Positions 7,921 through 15,661 of a stretch of 16,278 nt of DNA are shown here, piece by piece. Within the stretch, counting starts at the first letter, position 1. Every line of letters starts with the position of its first letter. Position numbers and translations under genes: made by a program. The stretch is from Planctomycetota bacterium (GTDB lineage: Bacteria > Planctomycetota > UBA1135 > UBA2386), in the NCBI GenBank assembly GCA_003235605.1, contig QJVU01000269.1, forward strand, positions 1-16,278, in the 5' to 3' direction. The notes under the pieces were generated by a model. The model worked only from the letters and a program-made list of their open reading frames with translations, was not told where the DNA came from and did not search any database.

Positions 7921-9524
7921 GGTTTCGATAGCAGCTTCACCAGCGCTTGGGGGGTAGGGGCCGTGGCGACGGCGTCCGCAGGTCGACCGGCCTTCGCCAT
8001 TGCCGCGGCGGTGGTCTCTCCCAGGGCAAGATAGCGCCCATCATGGCCGGCGTCCGCAAGGGCCGGCACCGCCGAGGGGCTGGTCACCACATAGCAGTCG
8101 GCCTCGGGGATCTCGACGCCCTGGATACGGGCCTTGCGGTAGAGGGGCACGGCCAGCACCGGATGGCTCCGGGACTTCAAGTGCTGTTCAAGGGCGCCAT
8201 GGCGATCCATGTCACATGGGAACAGCACGGTTTGGTCGCGGGGTACGTCGTCCAGCAACAGCCGGGCAAGGGCTTCGCCGCCAGACCTGGAGTCCGGCGG
8301 CATTGCGCAATCATGGCCCCGGTGGAGGACTGCCTCGCGAGTGGCCGGTCCGACGGCAAAGAACCGGCTTTCGTCCAGCCGCCGCCCGTGCACTGCAGCC
8401 ATCTCGAAGAAACGGTCTACGGCACGGCTGGACGTGAACGCCACCACATCGACAGGAACTTCGGAGAGGTCATAGGCCAGGGGCAGCACCTCGGTGATCG
8501 CCACCGTGGTGACCTCGGCGCCGGCCAGCGTCAGGCCCGCTCCCAACCTCCCTTCGGCATTGTCCGGGCGCAACAACACGACACGGGTCCCAGCCAGCGG
8601 GCGGCCAAGCAGCGGGCGCAGCTCCGCCACCGCCTGATCGGCGAGGGCCCCAGGTTCATCGCCGGCAAGGTCGAGGCTCAGGCCGCAACCCGGCACGTCT
8701 TCGGCAAACAGGCTCACGAGCATCCGGTAGTCGGTCTTGGTACCGTCCTGACGAAAGGCGAGGGCGCCCAACGGCATGCTGCAGCCGCCGCCGAGAAGTT
8801 GCAGCACCCGTCGCTCGGCGCCGACACAGCAGGCAGTTTCGTCGTCGTGCACGACACGCAGCAGCTGTCGCACCCGCTCGTCGCCGGCGCGACACTGCAC
8901 CCCGAGGGCGCCCTGGCCCGGAGCCGGAGTGAACTGTGCTGTGGGCAGAAACCTCAGCGTCAATCCTGCGGGCAGTTCCCCAGGCGTCACCCCCAGGCGC
9001 CGCAACCCGGCAGCGGCAAGGACGACGCCGTGGTACTTGCCTTCCTGCACCTTGCGCAGTCGCGTCGGGACGTTGCCACGAATGTCCTTCGTGACGAGGT
9101 CGGGACGCAGCGCCAGGACCGAGGCAGCTCGCCTGGGAGAGCTGGTGCCGATCGTGCAGCGACCGAGGAGAGGCAGCGTACCGCCCTCGGGGTCTTCCTG
9201 CCGTGCGTCGTACACCAACACATCCCGTGGATCCTCTCGCAGCGGAACTGCGCCGAGGACCAGGCCGTCGGGGTCCTCGACCGGCAGGTCCTTGAGGCTG
9301 TGCACGGCGAGGTCGATGCGCCCTTCCAGCAGCGCCTCGGTGAGCTCGGCGGTGAACAGGCCCTTGATGCCGATCTTGGCCAACGGCTTGTCCTGGACCC
9401 GGTCGCCGCTGGTTTCGATCACCTCGATGCGATAGTCCTCGCCGGTCGCTGCCTTGACGCTCTCGGCCACCTGTGTCGTCTGCCGTAGCGCCAGACGGCT
9501 GCCGCGGCTGCCGAACACGATCAT
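7914..9524 (-). CDS. hemCD: Fused hydroxymethylbilane synthase / uroporphyrinogen III synthase
   Basis: This 536-residue bifunctional protein polymerises four porphobilinogens into hydroxymethylbilane (HemC part) and then cyclises it with D-ring inversion to uroporphyrinogen III (HemD part). HemC covers about 1-305: GSRGSRLAL at 5-13, HSLKDLPVE with the catalytic Asp D79, TSSPRR with R131/R132, DIRGNVPTRL, and C248 in LGGGCSMPLGA, which carries the dipyrromethane cofactor. HemD covers about 308-536: GTRVVLLRP near the start, FTSSRAVDRFF (363-373), AVGPATREA (390-398), VVTSPSAV (479-486) and a YLALGETTAAAM motif (499-510), typical of this poorly conserved family. The ATG at 9524 overlaps the hemA stop as ATGA; the open frame upstream lies within hemA. 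Fusion removes the need for hydroxymethylbilane to diffuse between enzymes; it is known in some bacteria but uncommon. Confidence 0.93.
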   Translation of the reverse strand: MIVFGSRGSRLALRQTTQVAESVKAATGEDYRIEVIETSGDRVQDKPLAKIGIKGLFTAELTEALLEGRIDLAVHSLKDLPVEDPDGLVLGAVPLREDPRDVLVYDARQEDPEGGTLPLLGRCTIGTSSPRRAASVLALRPDLVTKDIRGNVPTRLRKVQEGKYHGVVLAAAGLRRLGVTPGELPAGLTLRFLPTAQFTPAPGQGALGVQCRAGDERVRQLLRVVHDDETACCVGAERRVLQLLGGGCSMPLGALAFRQDGTKTDYRMLVSLFAEDVPGCGLSLDLAGDEPGALADQAVAELRPLLGRPLAGTRVVLLRPDNAEGRLGAGLTLAGAEVTTVAITEVLPLAYDLSEVPVDVVAFTSSRAVDRFFEMAAVHGRRLDESRFFAVGPATREAVLHRGHDCAMPPDSRSGGEALARLLLDDVPRDQTVLFPCDMDRHGALEQHLKSRSHPVLAVPLYRKARIQGVEIPEADCYVVTSPSAVPALADAGHDGRYLALGETTAAAMAKAGRPADAVATAPTPQALVKLLSKPC

Positions 9525-10672
9525 GACAGGACGAGTTGCTTCAGGTCGGTGAGGTGCAGGTGGGCGTTGCGCCGCGCAGCCCTCAGAAGGACTTGGCGGA
9601 TCTGCTCCTGGTCGGCTTCGCAGAGGTGCTTGAGCTTGGTACGCACCGCCGTGTTCCACTCCGTGAGGGCGCTGTCCACGTGCTGGTTGATGACCATCTG
9701 CAGACCATGTGTGCCGCCGGCCAGAGCTTGGTACAGGTGTCTGCCCCGGGACTGGACCAGGTCGTCAGCCACCTCCAGGTTCCGGCATCGGCGCTCGTCT
9801 TCCGCAGCAACCAAGCCGGCGAGGGCGTCAAGGTCGAGCACCTCGAGCCCCGGCACGGAGCCTACGTCCGGCGCGAGCGCCGACGGCATGCTGACGTCGA
9901 CGATCAGCCGTACACCGTGGACGTGCGCGGCTTGCAACACCGGCTCCTTGCTGTGCACTGCGCAGAGGATGCCATCCACCATTGGTGCGCCGGCGCCCGC
10001 CCTCGCCGCCAGGAAGTCCGACAATGCCATCGCATCACAACCAAAGTGCTGGGCCAGTGCGTGAGCGCGGGCGTAGGTCCGGTTGACCACGACAAGGTCG
10101 GTGTGACCGGCGCGCACCAGGGTTTCCACAGCCAGTCGTCCCGTCTCCCCGGCTCCGATCACAGCCAGGCGTCCGCCTGCCGCAGCCACGCGTCGGGCGG
10201 CGAGGGCAGCCACCGATACCCGTGATCGGGCAAGGCCGACCCGCTTGCGGATGTCTCGGGCCGCCTCGAACAAGCGCGTGCGCAGCACCCGCAGCGGAGC
10301 GCTCAAGAGGCAATGGCTGGCTGCCACCTTGAAGGCTTCCCGGAGCTGGCCGAGGATCTGATCTTCGCCCCGCACCATGGATTCGAGTCCGGTAGCCACC
10401 CGCAGCAGGTAGATCACGGCCGCTTCTTCCCGCAGTCGGTGCATGGTCACGCCGGTCAGGTCGTCGAGCAAGCGCAGGCTGTCCGGGTCGCTCTCTGTGT
10501 CCAGGATCAGCTCCAGCCGGTTGCAGGTCCCAAGAAGCACGCCGCCCTGGACGACACCCTCTGCTTGCAATCGAAGCAGCTGGCGAAGGATCTCCTCCTG
10601 GCGGGAGACTGCTGCTTGGAGCCGCGACGGAGGCGCGAGACGATGGTTGCTGCCCAACACCCAAAGTGCCAT
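9521..10672 (-). CDS. hemA: Glutamyl-tRNA reductase
   Basis: HemA reduces the glutamate of Glu-tRNA(Glu) to glutamate-1-semialdehyde with NADPH, the first committed step of C5-pathway tetrapyrrole synthesis. The ATG at 10672 gives 383 residues beginning MALWVLGSNHRLAP. It places the catalytic cysteine of LLGTCNRLEL at C50, as in E. coli. In-frame ATG 10681 and TTG 10690 are alternatives. GLESMVRGEDQIL (95-107) is the family signature, and IGAGETG (172-178) is the NADPH-binding Rossmann motif. A C-terminal dimerisation region follows from about residue 290. The protein is about 35 residues shorter than E. coli HemA, without loss of a visible motif. It is the first gene of the heme operon, with a 73-base gap behind the upstream lipoprotein gene. 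Confidence 0.96.
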   Translation of the reverse strand: MALWVLGSNHRLAPPSRLQAAVSRQEEILRQLLRLQAEGVVQGGVLLGTCNRLELILDTESDPDSLRLLDDLTGVTMHRLREEAAVIYLLRVATGLESMVRGEDQILGQLREAFKVAASHCLLSAPLRVLRTRLFEAARDIRKRVGLARSRVSVAALAARRVAAAGGRLAVIGAGETGRLAVETLVRAGHTDLVVVNRTYARAHALAQHFGCDAMALSDFLAARAGAGAPMVDGILCAVHSKEPVLQAAHVHGVRLIVDVSMPSALAPDVGSVPGLEVLDLDALAGLVAAEDERRCRNLEVADDLVQSRGRHLYQALAGGTHGLQMVINQHVDSALTEWNTAVRTKLKHLCEADQEQIRQVLLRAARRNAHLHLTDLKQLVLS

Positions 10673-10684
10673 GGCGGGCATCGT

Positions 10685-10696
10685 CCCCAAGCGGGG
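10685..10696 (-). promoter_or_regulatory. Small GC hairpin holding the putative hemA ribosome-binding site
   Basis: On the minus strand CCCC (10696-10693) and GGGG (10688-10685) can pair across a GCTT loop. The GGGG arm is the only purine-rich Shine-Dalgarno-like stretch before the hemA start codons. Its 12-base distance to the ATG at 10672 is long, and to the ATG at 10681 short. Four G-C pairs could partly mask the site. Chance is quite possible in such GC-rich DNA. Confidence 0.25.
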
Positions 10697-10703
10697 CTGT
10701 CAG

Positions 10704-10724
10704 CGTGTCATCGCCGTGTCATCG
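10704..10724. promoter_or_regulatory. Tandem Pho-box-like direct repeat upstream of hemA
   Basis: Read on the plus strand, CGTGTCATCG occurs at 10704-10713 and again at 10715-10724: two perfect 10-base copies with an 11-base period. A partial third TGTCA lies at 10698-10702, out of phase. Direct repeats with an 11-base period are how OmpR/PhoB-family dimers bind DNA, and the TGTCAT core equals the half-site core of the E. coli Pho box. The element lies 32-52 bases upstream of the hemA ATG. Its TGTCAT reads opposite to hemA transcription, which is less usual for activator sites. The operon's own response regulator is the candidate binder. No convincing -35/-10 pair was recognised beside it. 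Confidence 0.5.
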
Positions 10725-10745
10725 TGACCGTTTTTTGCGGCGTTG

Positions 10746-13700
10746 CTATGGTCGGTCCACGGCCAGCGTCACGAGGTGCAAAGGGGCGGTGCCTTGCCAG
10801 CGCATCTGCAGGAGACCGACTTGCGGTTCCTTCGTCGTAGGCAGGCCCAGCAGCGCTACGAACAAGGGCTGATCGGACCGGGAGCGAGTGAACTGCCGCT
10901 CCGGCAGCAGCACATGGTGGTTCCTACCCGTGCTGTCCGTGAGCTCGAGAGACAGTCGCGTGCCTGTGTTTGCGGCGGCGGCGGCGGGCAGACCACACAC
11001 CAGCCGCAGCAGCCCCCCGCCGGGAATCACCAGCGGCGTGCGGAACGATTGCTCGGAACCATCGCCGGGGTCCAGCACGATGCTGTTGCCGTAGAGGGTG
11101 CCATCCATCAACCGGGTGGACGAAGCGGTGGGCAGCCCGACCGGGAGCACCGGCTGTGCTCCGGCACTGCGCGGCACCGCCAGCAGGTGTCGGATGACCA
11201 GTCGGGCAGCCGCGCCCCGCCTGTTGGCAATCCTCATCCAGAACCGGCGGTTGTGCACGCCTCCCGGCAGGTCGAACTGGAACCTGATGCCGCCGTCGGC
11301 CGCCACCAGGTCCGCACGCAGCAGTTCCTTCGCGTCGCAGCCGCAGGACAGTCGTGGCTCACCGCCTACTGCGTGGATCTGGCCGAACACTCGCATCAGG
11401 CCTCCGGGCGCCGGCACGTGGGCATCGATGCCGTCGCCGGCGACGGCCTCGAGCTCGAAGGTCAGCCCGCCCTCGGTTTGCTCGGCGTTCTTGCCACCGC
11501 GGTAGTGGAGGCCATGGAGGAGGTCGTGGGCCAGGAACTGCGTGCTCACGTCCATGCTGCCGTTCTGCCGCGCACCGAGGTCGCCGAGCTCCCAGAGAAT
11601 CTCGCCTTGGGGCGTCACTGTGCGGACCCCCGCTGAGGTCCGGCGGAACAGGTCACGATCGCCGCCCGGTGTGAAAGCCGTGGTCAGGACCGGTTCCTGG
11701 GGCGAGAGCCGCAGGAGGTGGGGGCTGGTCGTGTGGCCGCTCAGGTCGCGCAGGTGGGGGCGCGGGCCTGAGAACTCCCAGTAGCACAGGAGGGCGAGGC
11801 CGTCCTGCGGGTTGCGCCCGGCGCGGACCTCGAGGTGCAGGTTGCCACGGTCCGCCAAGGGCTCCGACTTCAGGACGTAGCTGGTGCGTCCCGCGAGAAG
11901 GGGCGGGATCTGCAGCGGTCCGGCATGGGCAGGGGGTACCGACACCAGATCGGACCACCCGGTTCGGGCCATGTTCCAGCCGATGAGGGGTGGAGGCACG
12001 TGGCGGTGCAGCTGCGCCATCAGCGCCAGGTCACCGAAGGCTCCGTGTTCCGGCGCCGCGAGACGCTCGGCTCCGTAGCATGCTTCGAGCAGAACACCCA
12101 GAGCATGGCCGCTGGCGAGAAAGGAGCCATCGGGCTCCCGCTCTGGCAGGAACAGCACCGGTACCCCGTCGAGCCTGGCAGGCTCCTCGCGGACGGTGTC
12201 CTGTCCCCCGGTGATGAGGATCACGGCGCCGACGTCATTGTTGCCGTTCTGCTTCGTCTGACCCTGGACTGCCGAGACGAGCGCAGCTCGAACCGAGTCC
12301 TGCCATCCCCGCTGACCCTGCCGCTTCGGATCCTTGGGGCGTCGGAAGTCGGCAACCATGTGCGGCCACCGGGCCGGGGCCAGCACCACGCCCTTCAGGC
12401 TGGTTCGCCCGCCAGAGAACAGGGTCACCAGGCTGGACACGGAGCCGGTGGTCGTGCGAGCCTCCGGCTCCGGGGTCAGGCGGTACTCCGGGCCGCCGAA
12501 GAACAGCTGGCTCAAGGCCTCCCGCCCGGCGTTGAGAGGACGGTCCGGCAATGCCACGGGAAGCACCAGGACGTGCAGCGCCTGCTGAGGCTCACGGATG
12601 ACCTCCGTCTTGCCCAGCCCGGCGGTGATCGCTGCTTCCCCGGTCCCGCGGTAGCGGATCAACGCGATGTAGCAAGGCGCTTCCGAGTCGGGGTCTGCAG
12701 CCTGGAAGACCACAGCGACCTTGCCGGTCTGCCACAGACGCCGGTCTGCCAGCTGGAACCGCAGCTCTCTGGTCCGGTTGCCAACTGCACCCTCGTCCTC
12801 GTGGATGAGCCGGTCACCGGCGTGGATCCTGAGCTTTCCGGAGATCCGCGCGCGGATCTCCAGATGCGTGGCCTCCGGGCGCACCGGGACTTCGTAGCGC
12901 AGCGTCTGCTTGCTCCGGATCACGCGCGCGTCCTCGAGTCCATCGGGGAACCGGGCCCGCCGCGACAGGCCGGCATCCACCAGCTCCGCCTCGTCGCCTT
13001 CCCCAGGGTCGATGGCATCGAAGTCGGTGACCTGGATGGAGTGGAAGCTGCGGCGCGGCTCGAACAGGGAGTGCCCCCCGACCTCGTAGACGAGCCGTGC
13101 TTCCAGCCGGGCTCCAGGGTCCAGCTGGACCGGCCGATACGGCTCTTTCGCCACCAACAGGTCGCCGTCCTGGGATAGCGCCAGGGGGACCTTCGCCGTG
13201 CTCCCCGGTGTGACCACCTCGATGTACGCATGCCAGTCCGTGCCTGGCGTACCTTGGATGCCGGCCCGTGGCCACCACGGGGACTTGCTGCGGATCTCGG
13301 GCGGGGGCGCGAAGGTCAGCCGGGGCACGCGAGCCGGCAGCACTGCGATACCCCGTTCCAGATCCTTGGGCGCAAAGGTCCCCAGTGGCTGACCGTTCAC
13401 CAGCACCTCGAGGTCCACGTCGTCCCGAAGGCCGCGAAAGCAGATGCGAAGCGGGCTCACGAAGTTGGCCTCGGTGAGCACACCGAGGTGAACGGTAGAT
13501 CCCTCGACGGACACATCGGAGAACCAGAACGAATCCATGGCCTGGGCGTAGCGACTCCCAACGTCGACGACGCCGTGGCCGAGACGCCGACGGTAGATCT
13601 CTGCAATCGTGGCGGCGGCACCCATGCCGGAGTGAGGAGACGTCGTTGGTCCCGGGGAACCGTCTGCCTCCTGGAACTCGTGGGTTGCGGTTGTGAAAGC

Positions 13701-15596
13701 GGCTCGCAACGCCGCGACCCCGCGTTCGAGGAACTGCCGATCACCGAGCAGTCGGTGGCCCTCGAGAAAAGCTGCTGCGGCCAGCGCACTTCGCGCATCG
13801 TTCCAGCGCGCATCGCAGTTCACCGCGCCGAAGCCTCCGACTACCGCCGACCTCAGGTACGGCGGCGACCAAACCTGTTGGAACTGGCTCAGGATCCCCA
13901 GCGTGCGACGTGCCAGCGTGGCGAGGGCCTGGTCCTGCTTGATCTCGAACAGGCGAAGGGCTGCGAGAGCGGTATAGATCATGCCGATGCTGCCCTGGCG
14001 CGAAACACCGCTTCGCGGGTCCCGGTCGCCGGACGACCCCCTGGAGAGGTAGCTTTCGCTGTCCAGCCAGAGGCCCTTCGGCACAACGTCCCGAGCCAGG
14101 AAATCCAGCGCCCTGGCGCTTGCCTCGAGGGCTGCGGCGTCACCGGCAGCATCGCCGTACTCTGCCAGGAACAGGGCTGCCGCTCCGGTCTCCGCCGAGT
14201 TGGTGAACAGCGCGTCGCGCTTGGGCGCCACGTAGGTGCTGTCGTAGAAGCTCGGTATGGCACCGTTCGGGCCCTGGTTGCCGATGAAGAACGCGGCGGT
14301 CTCGCCGCAGGTCTTGAGCACCCGGTCGCGCTGCTCGGGGAGCTCGCGTGACAGCAGCAGCATCCAGTAGCCGGTGCTCGCGGTATCCAGGAGATGGTAG
14401 TGGGTGGTGAACCCGGCACGCGCCGAGTCCGGCTCCCACCGCATGGTGCCGTCGCTCTTGCTCACGGTCAGGACACTTGGTGAGAGCCCGCCGCGTCTTG
14501 GTGCCATGAGCGCAAGGTCCAGAGTGCTGGCGACCTTCCCCGCAAACCGCGTCTCCCCGGTGCGCTCCAGGAACAGCTGCAACCCGTAGGCTGTGCGGAG
14601 ACTCTGGTGAAAGGCGCTGAACCAAGCGTCCTCATGGTCGCCGTCCGCGAGGATGCCTGCGCTCAGGAACCCTCCATTCCCGAGGTCGACCCACCGACTG
14701 GCAACAGCCTCCTCGAAGAACGCCGCAATCGACTCGTCCATGCTGCGGCCGTGCAAGGGGTGGGCAGTGCCCTGCAGCTCCGGTTCAGCCACCTCCTCCC
14801 AGAGGTGGCGAAGCATCTGCGCCAGGGTGTCCTCGTTGGCGTTGGAGATCAGCCGCAGGCGGTGGGCAAACCGCAGGGATTCACCCTGGGCCTCCACGGC
14901 GTGACCGCTTCGCCGGCTGAACCAGGTGGATCCGCGGCGGCCACCAAAGCTCACCTCCTGGGTACTGCCGTGGGCGATCAGGCCATGGCGGAGTCGGGCC
15001 GGTGCGAGGTCCAGCTCCAGGCCCTGAGGGAGGCGCCGCTCCGCTCCGAGCATCACGAGGTCCGGTGTCAGGCAGAGCGCCCGCGATCCGCCCTGGAAGT
15101 ACAGCAGGGGCGCGCGGAACGCCCGGTCCCCGGCAACGTTGTGGGGCTCGGGGTGAAGGTGTGGCACGTGGGTTCGGCTCGGCGGCCCCAGGCCGCGCAC
15201 GTCGTACGCGAGGGTCAGCTCCCGCACCTGGCTACGGAGCTGGACGCGGTCTTCCACCTCCACGCGCAGCATTCCGGAGCCGGCCCGGTGGACCGTCACC
15301 ACGACCCGGTGGTCCGGGTAGTTGCGGCATCGGACGATCAGCTTGCCTTCCTCCCGCTGCGCCCGTGTGAACGGCAGGAACACATGCCGGTCCTCGCCGA
15401 GCACGAGGTTCACGCCGGAAGCCACTGCCCAGACCTCGCTGCGGTCGGCGGGTCCAACGTGCAGCTCCAGTTCGTCGGCAGCGGTGGGCTGCACGACCAG
15501 CCGTAGCACGTCGTCTGCAAGGGGAGACCTGCTCGGCAGCAGCGGCGCGACGCAGGCACTCAGGGCCAGGGAGGTCAGCACGAGGAGGCAGCGCAT
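10746..15596 (-). CDS. Giant multidomain lipoprotein with toroid-like region and degenerate M6 peptidase-like domain
   Basis: The function of this 1616-residue protein is unknown. The ATG at 15596 gives a signal peptide with lipobox LSAC, lipidated at C15. The frame extends 21 codons further upstream without a signal-like sequence. Residues 30-260 look beta-rich. Residues about 285-690 are helical with repeated aromatic/Gly-rich segments (GNGGFLSAG, ETGAAALFLAEYG, WNDARSALAAAAFLEG), resembling six-hairpin toroids of glycosidase- or epimerase-like enzymes. Residues 690-1000 are mostly beta. Residues about 1005-1275 resemble M6 metallopeptidases: LPDRPLNAGREALSQLFFGG, a second block ending PPPLIGWNMARTGW, then the Gly/Leu-rich LEVRAG...DGLALLCYWE block. 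The expected HEFGHALGL reads LASGHALGV (1160-1168), so the first zinc His and the catalytic Glu are missing, predicting no peptidase activity. Residues 1300-1616 are beta-rich, possibly carbohydrate- or protein-binding. It lies upstream of hemA in the same orientation, but a functional link is not shown. Confidence 0.9.
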   Translation of the reverse strand: MRCLLVLTSLALSACVAPLLPSRSPLADDVLRLVVQPTAADELELHVGPADRSEVWAVASGVNLVLGEDRHVFLPFTRAQREEGKLIVRCRNYPDHRVVVTVHRAGSGMLRVEVEDRVQLRSQVRELTLAYDVRGLGPPSRTHVPHLHPEPHNVAGDRAFRAPLLYFQGGSRALCLTPDLVMLGAERRLPQGLELDLAPARLRHGLIAHGSTQEVSFGGRRGSTWFSRRSGHAVEAQGESLRFAHRLRLISNANEDTLAQMLRHLWEEVAEPELQGTAHPLHGRSMDESIAAFFEEAVASRWVDLGNGGFLSAGILADGDHEDAWFSAFHQSLRTAYGLQLFLERTGETRFAGKVASTLDLALMAPRRGGLSPSVLTVSKSDGTMRWEPDSARAGFTTHYHLLDTASTGYWMLLLSRELPEQRDRVLKTCGETAAFFIGNQGPNGAIPSFYDSTYVAPKRDALFTNSAETGAAALFLAEYGDAAGDAAALEASARALDFLARDVVPKGLWLDSESYLSRGSSGDRDPRSGVSRQGSIGMIYTALAALRLFEIKQDQALATLARRTLGILSQFQQVWSPPYLRSAVVGGFGAVNCDARWNDARSALAAAAFLEGHRLLGDRQFLERGVAALRAAFTTATHEFQEADGSPGPTTSPHSGMGAAATIAEIYRRRLGHGVVDVGSRYAQAMDSFWFSDVSVEGSTVHLGVLTEANFVSPLRICFRGLRDDVDLEVLVNGQPLGTFAPKDLERGIAVLPARVPRLTFAPPPEIRSKSPWWPRAGIQGTPGTDWHAYIEVVTPGSTAKVPLALSQDGDLLVAKEPYRPVQLDPGARLEARLVYEVGGHSLFEPRRSFHSIQVTDFDAIDPGEGDEAELVDAGLSRRARFPDGLEDARVIRSKQTLRYEVPVRPEATHLEIRARISGKLRIHAGDRLIHEDEGAVGNRTRELRFQLADRRLWQTGKVAVVFQAADPDSEAPCYIALIRYRGTGEAAITAGLGKTEVIREPQQALHVLVLPVALPDRPLNAGREALSQLFFGGPEYRLTPEPEARTTTGSVSSLVTLFSGGRTSLKGVVLAPARWPHMVADFRRPKDPKRQGQRGWQDSVRAALVSAVQGQTKQNGNNDVGAVILITGGQDTVREEPARLDGVPVLFLPEREPDGSFLASGHALGVLLEACYGAERLAAPEHGAFGDLALMAQLHRHVPPPLIGWNMARTGWSDLVSVPPAHAGPLQIPPLLAGRTSYVLKSEPLADRGNLHLEVRAGRNPQDGLALLCYWEFSGPRPHLRDLSGHTTSPHLLRLSPQEPVLTTAFTPGGDRDLFRRTSAGVRTVTPQGEILWELGDLGARQNGSMDVSTQFLAHDLLHGLHYRGGKNAEQTEGGLTFELEAVAGDGIDAHVPAPGGLMRVFGQIHAVGGEPRLSCGCDAKELLRADLVAADGGIRFQFDLPGGVHNRRFWMRIANRRGAAARLVIRHLLAVPRSAGAQPVLPVGLPTASSTRLMDGTLYGNSIVLDPGDGSEQSFRTPLVIPGGGLLRLVCGLPAAAAANTGTRLSLELTDSTGRNHHVLLPERQFTRSRSDQPLFVALLGLPTTKEPQVGLLQMRWQGTAPLHLVTLAVDRP

Positions 15597-15661
15597 CCTC
15601 GTCTGACTGTACACCCAAGAGAGCAGGCTGCCCGCACGCCGCCCGGCTACACTGCGCAACC

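Noticed and set aside
1206..9488. Long plus-strand open frames opposite the heme genes (for example 1206-2585 and 7947-9488)
   Set aside because: They lie antisense to clearly recognised genes with intact motifs, have biased composition typical of shadow frames in GC-rich DNA, and show no recognisable domains.
9525..9659. Upstream extension of the hemCD frame
   Set aside because: The extra 45 residues overlap hemA and have no family match; HemC proteins begin close to the GSRGSxLA motif.
10720..10740. T6 run at 10731-10736 with a GTCA/TGAC stem as an intrinsic terminator
   Set aside because: The stem is only four pairs, it would act on plus-strand transcription where no gene ends, and on the minus strand the run is A6.
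11835..14351. Long plus-strand open frames opposite the lipoprotein gene (11835-13178 and 13230-14351)
   Set aside because: Their translations are low-complexity in Gly, Arg, Pro and Val without family motifs, while the opposite strand has one continuous 1616-codon frame with a signal peptide.
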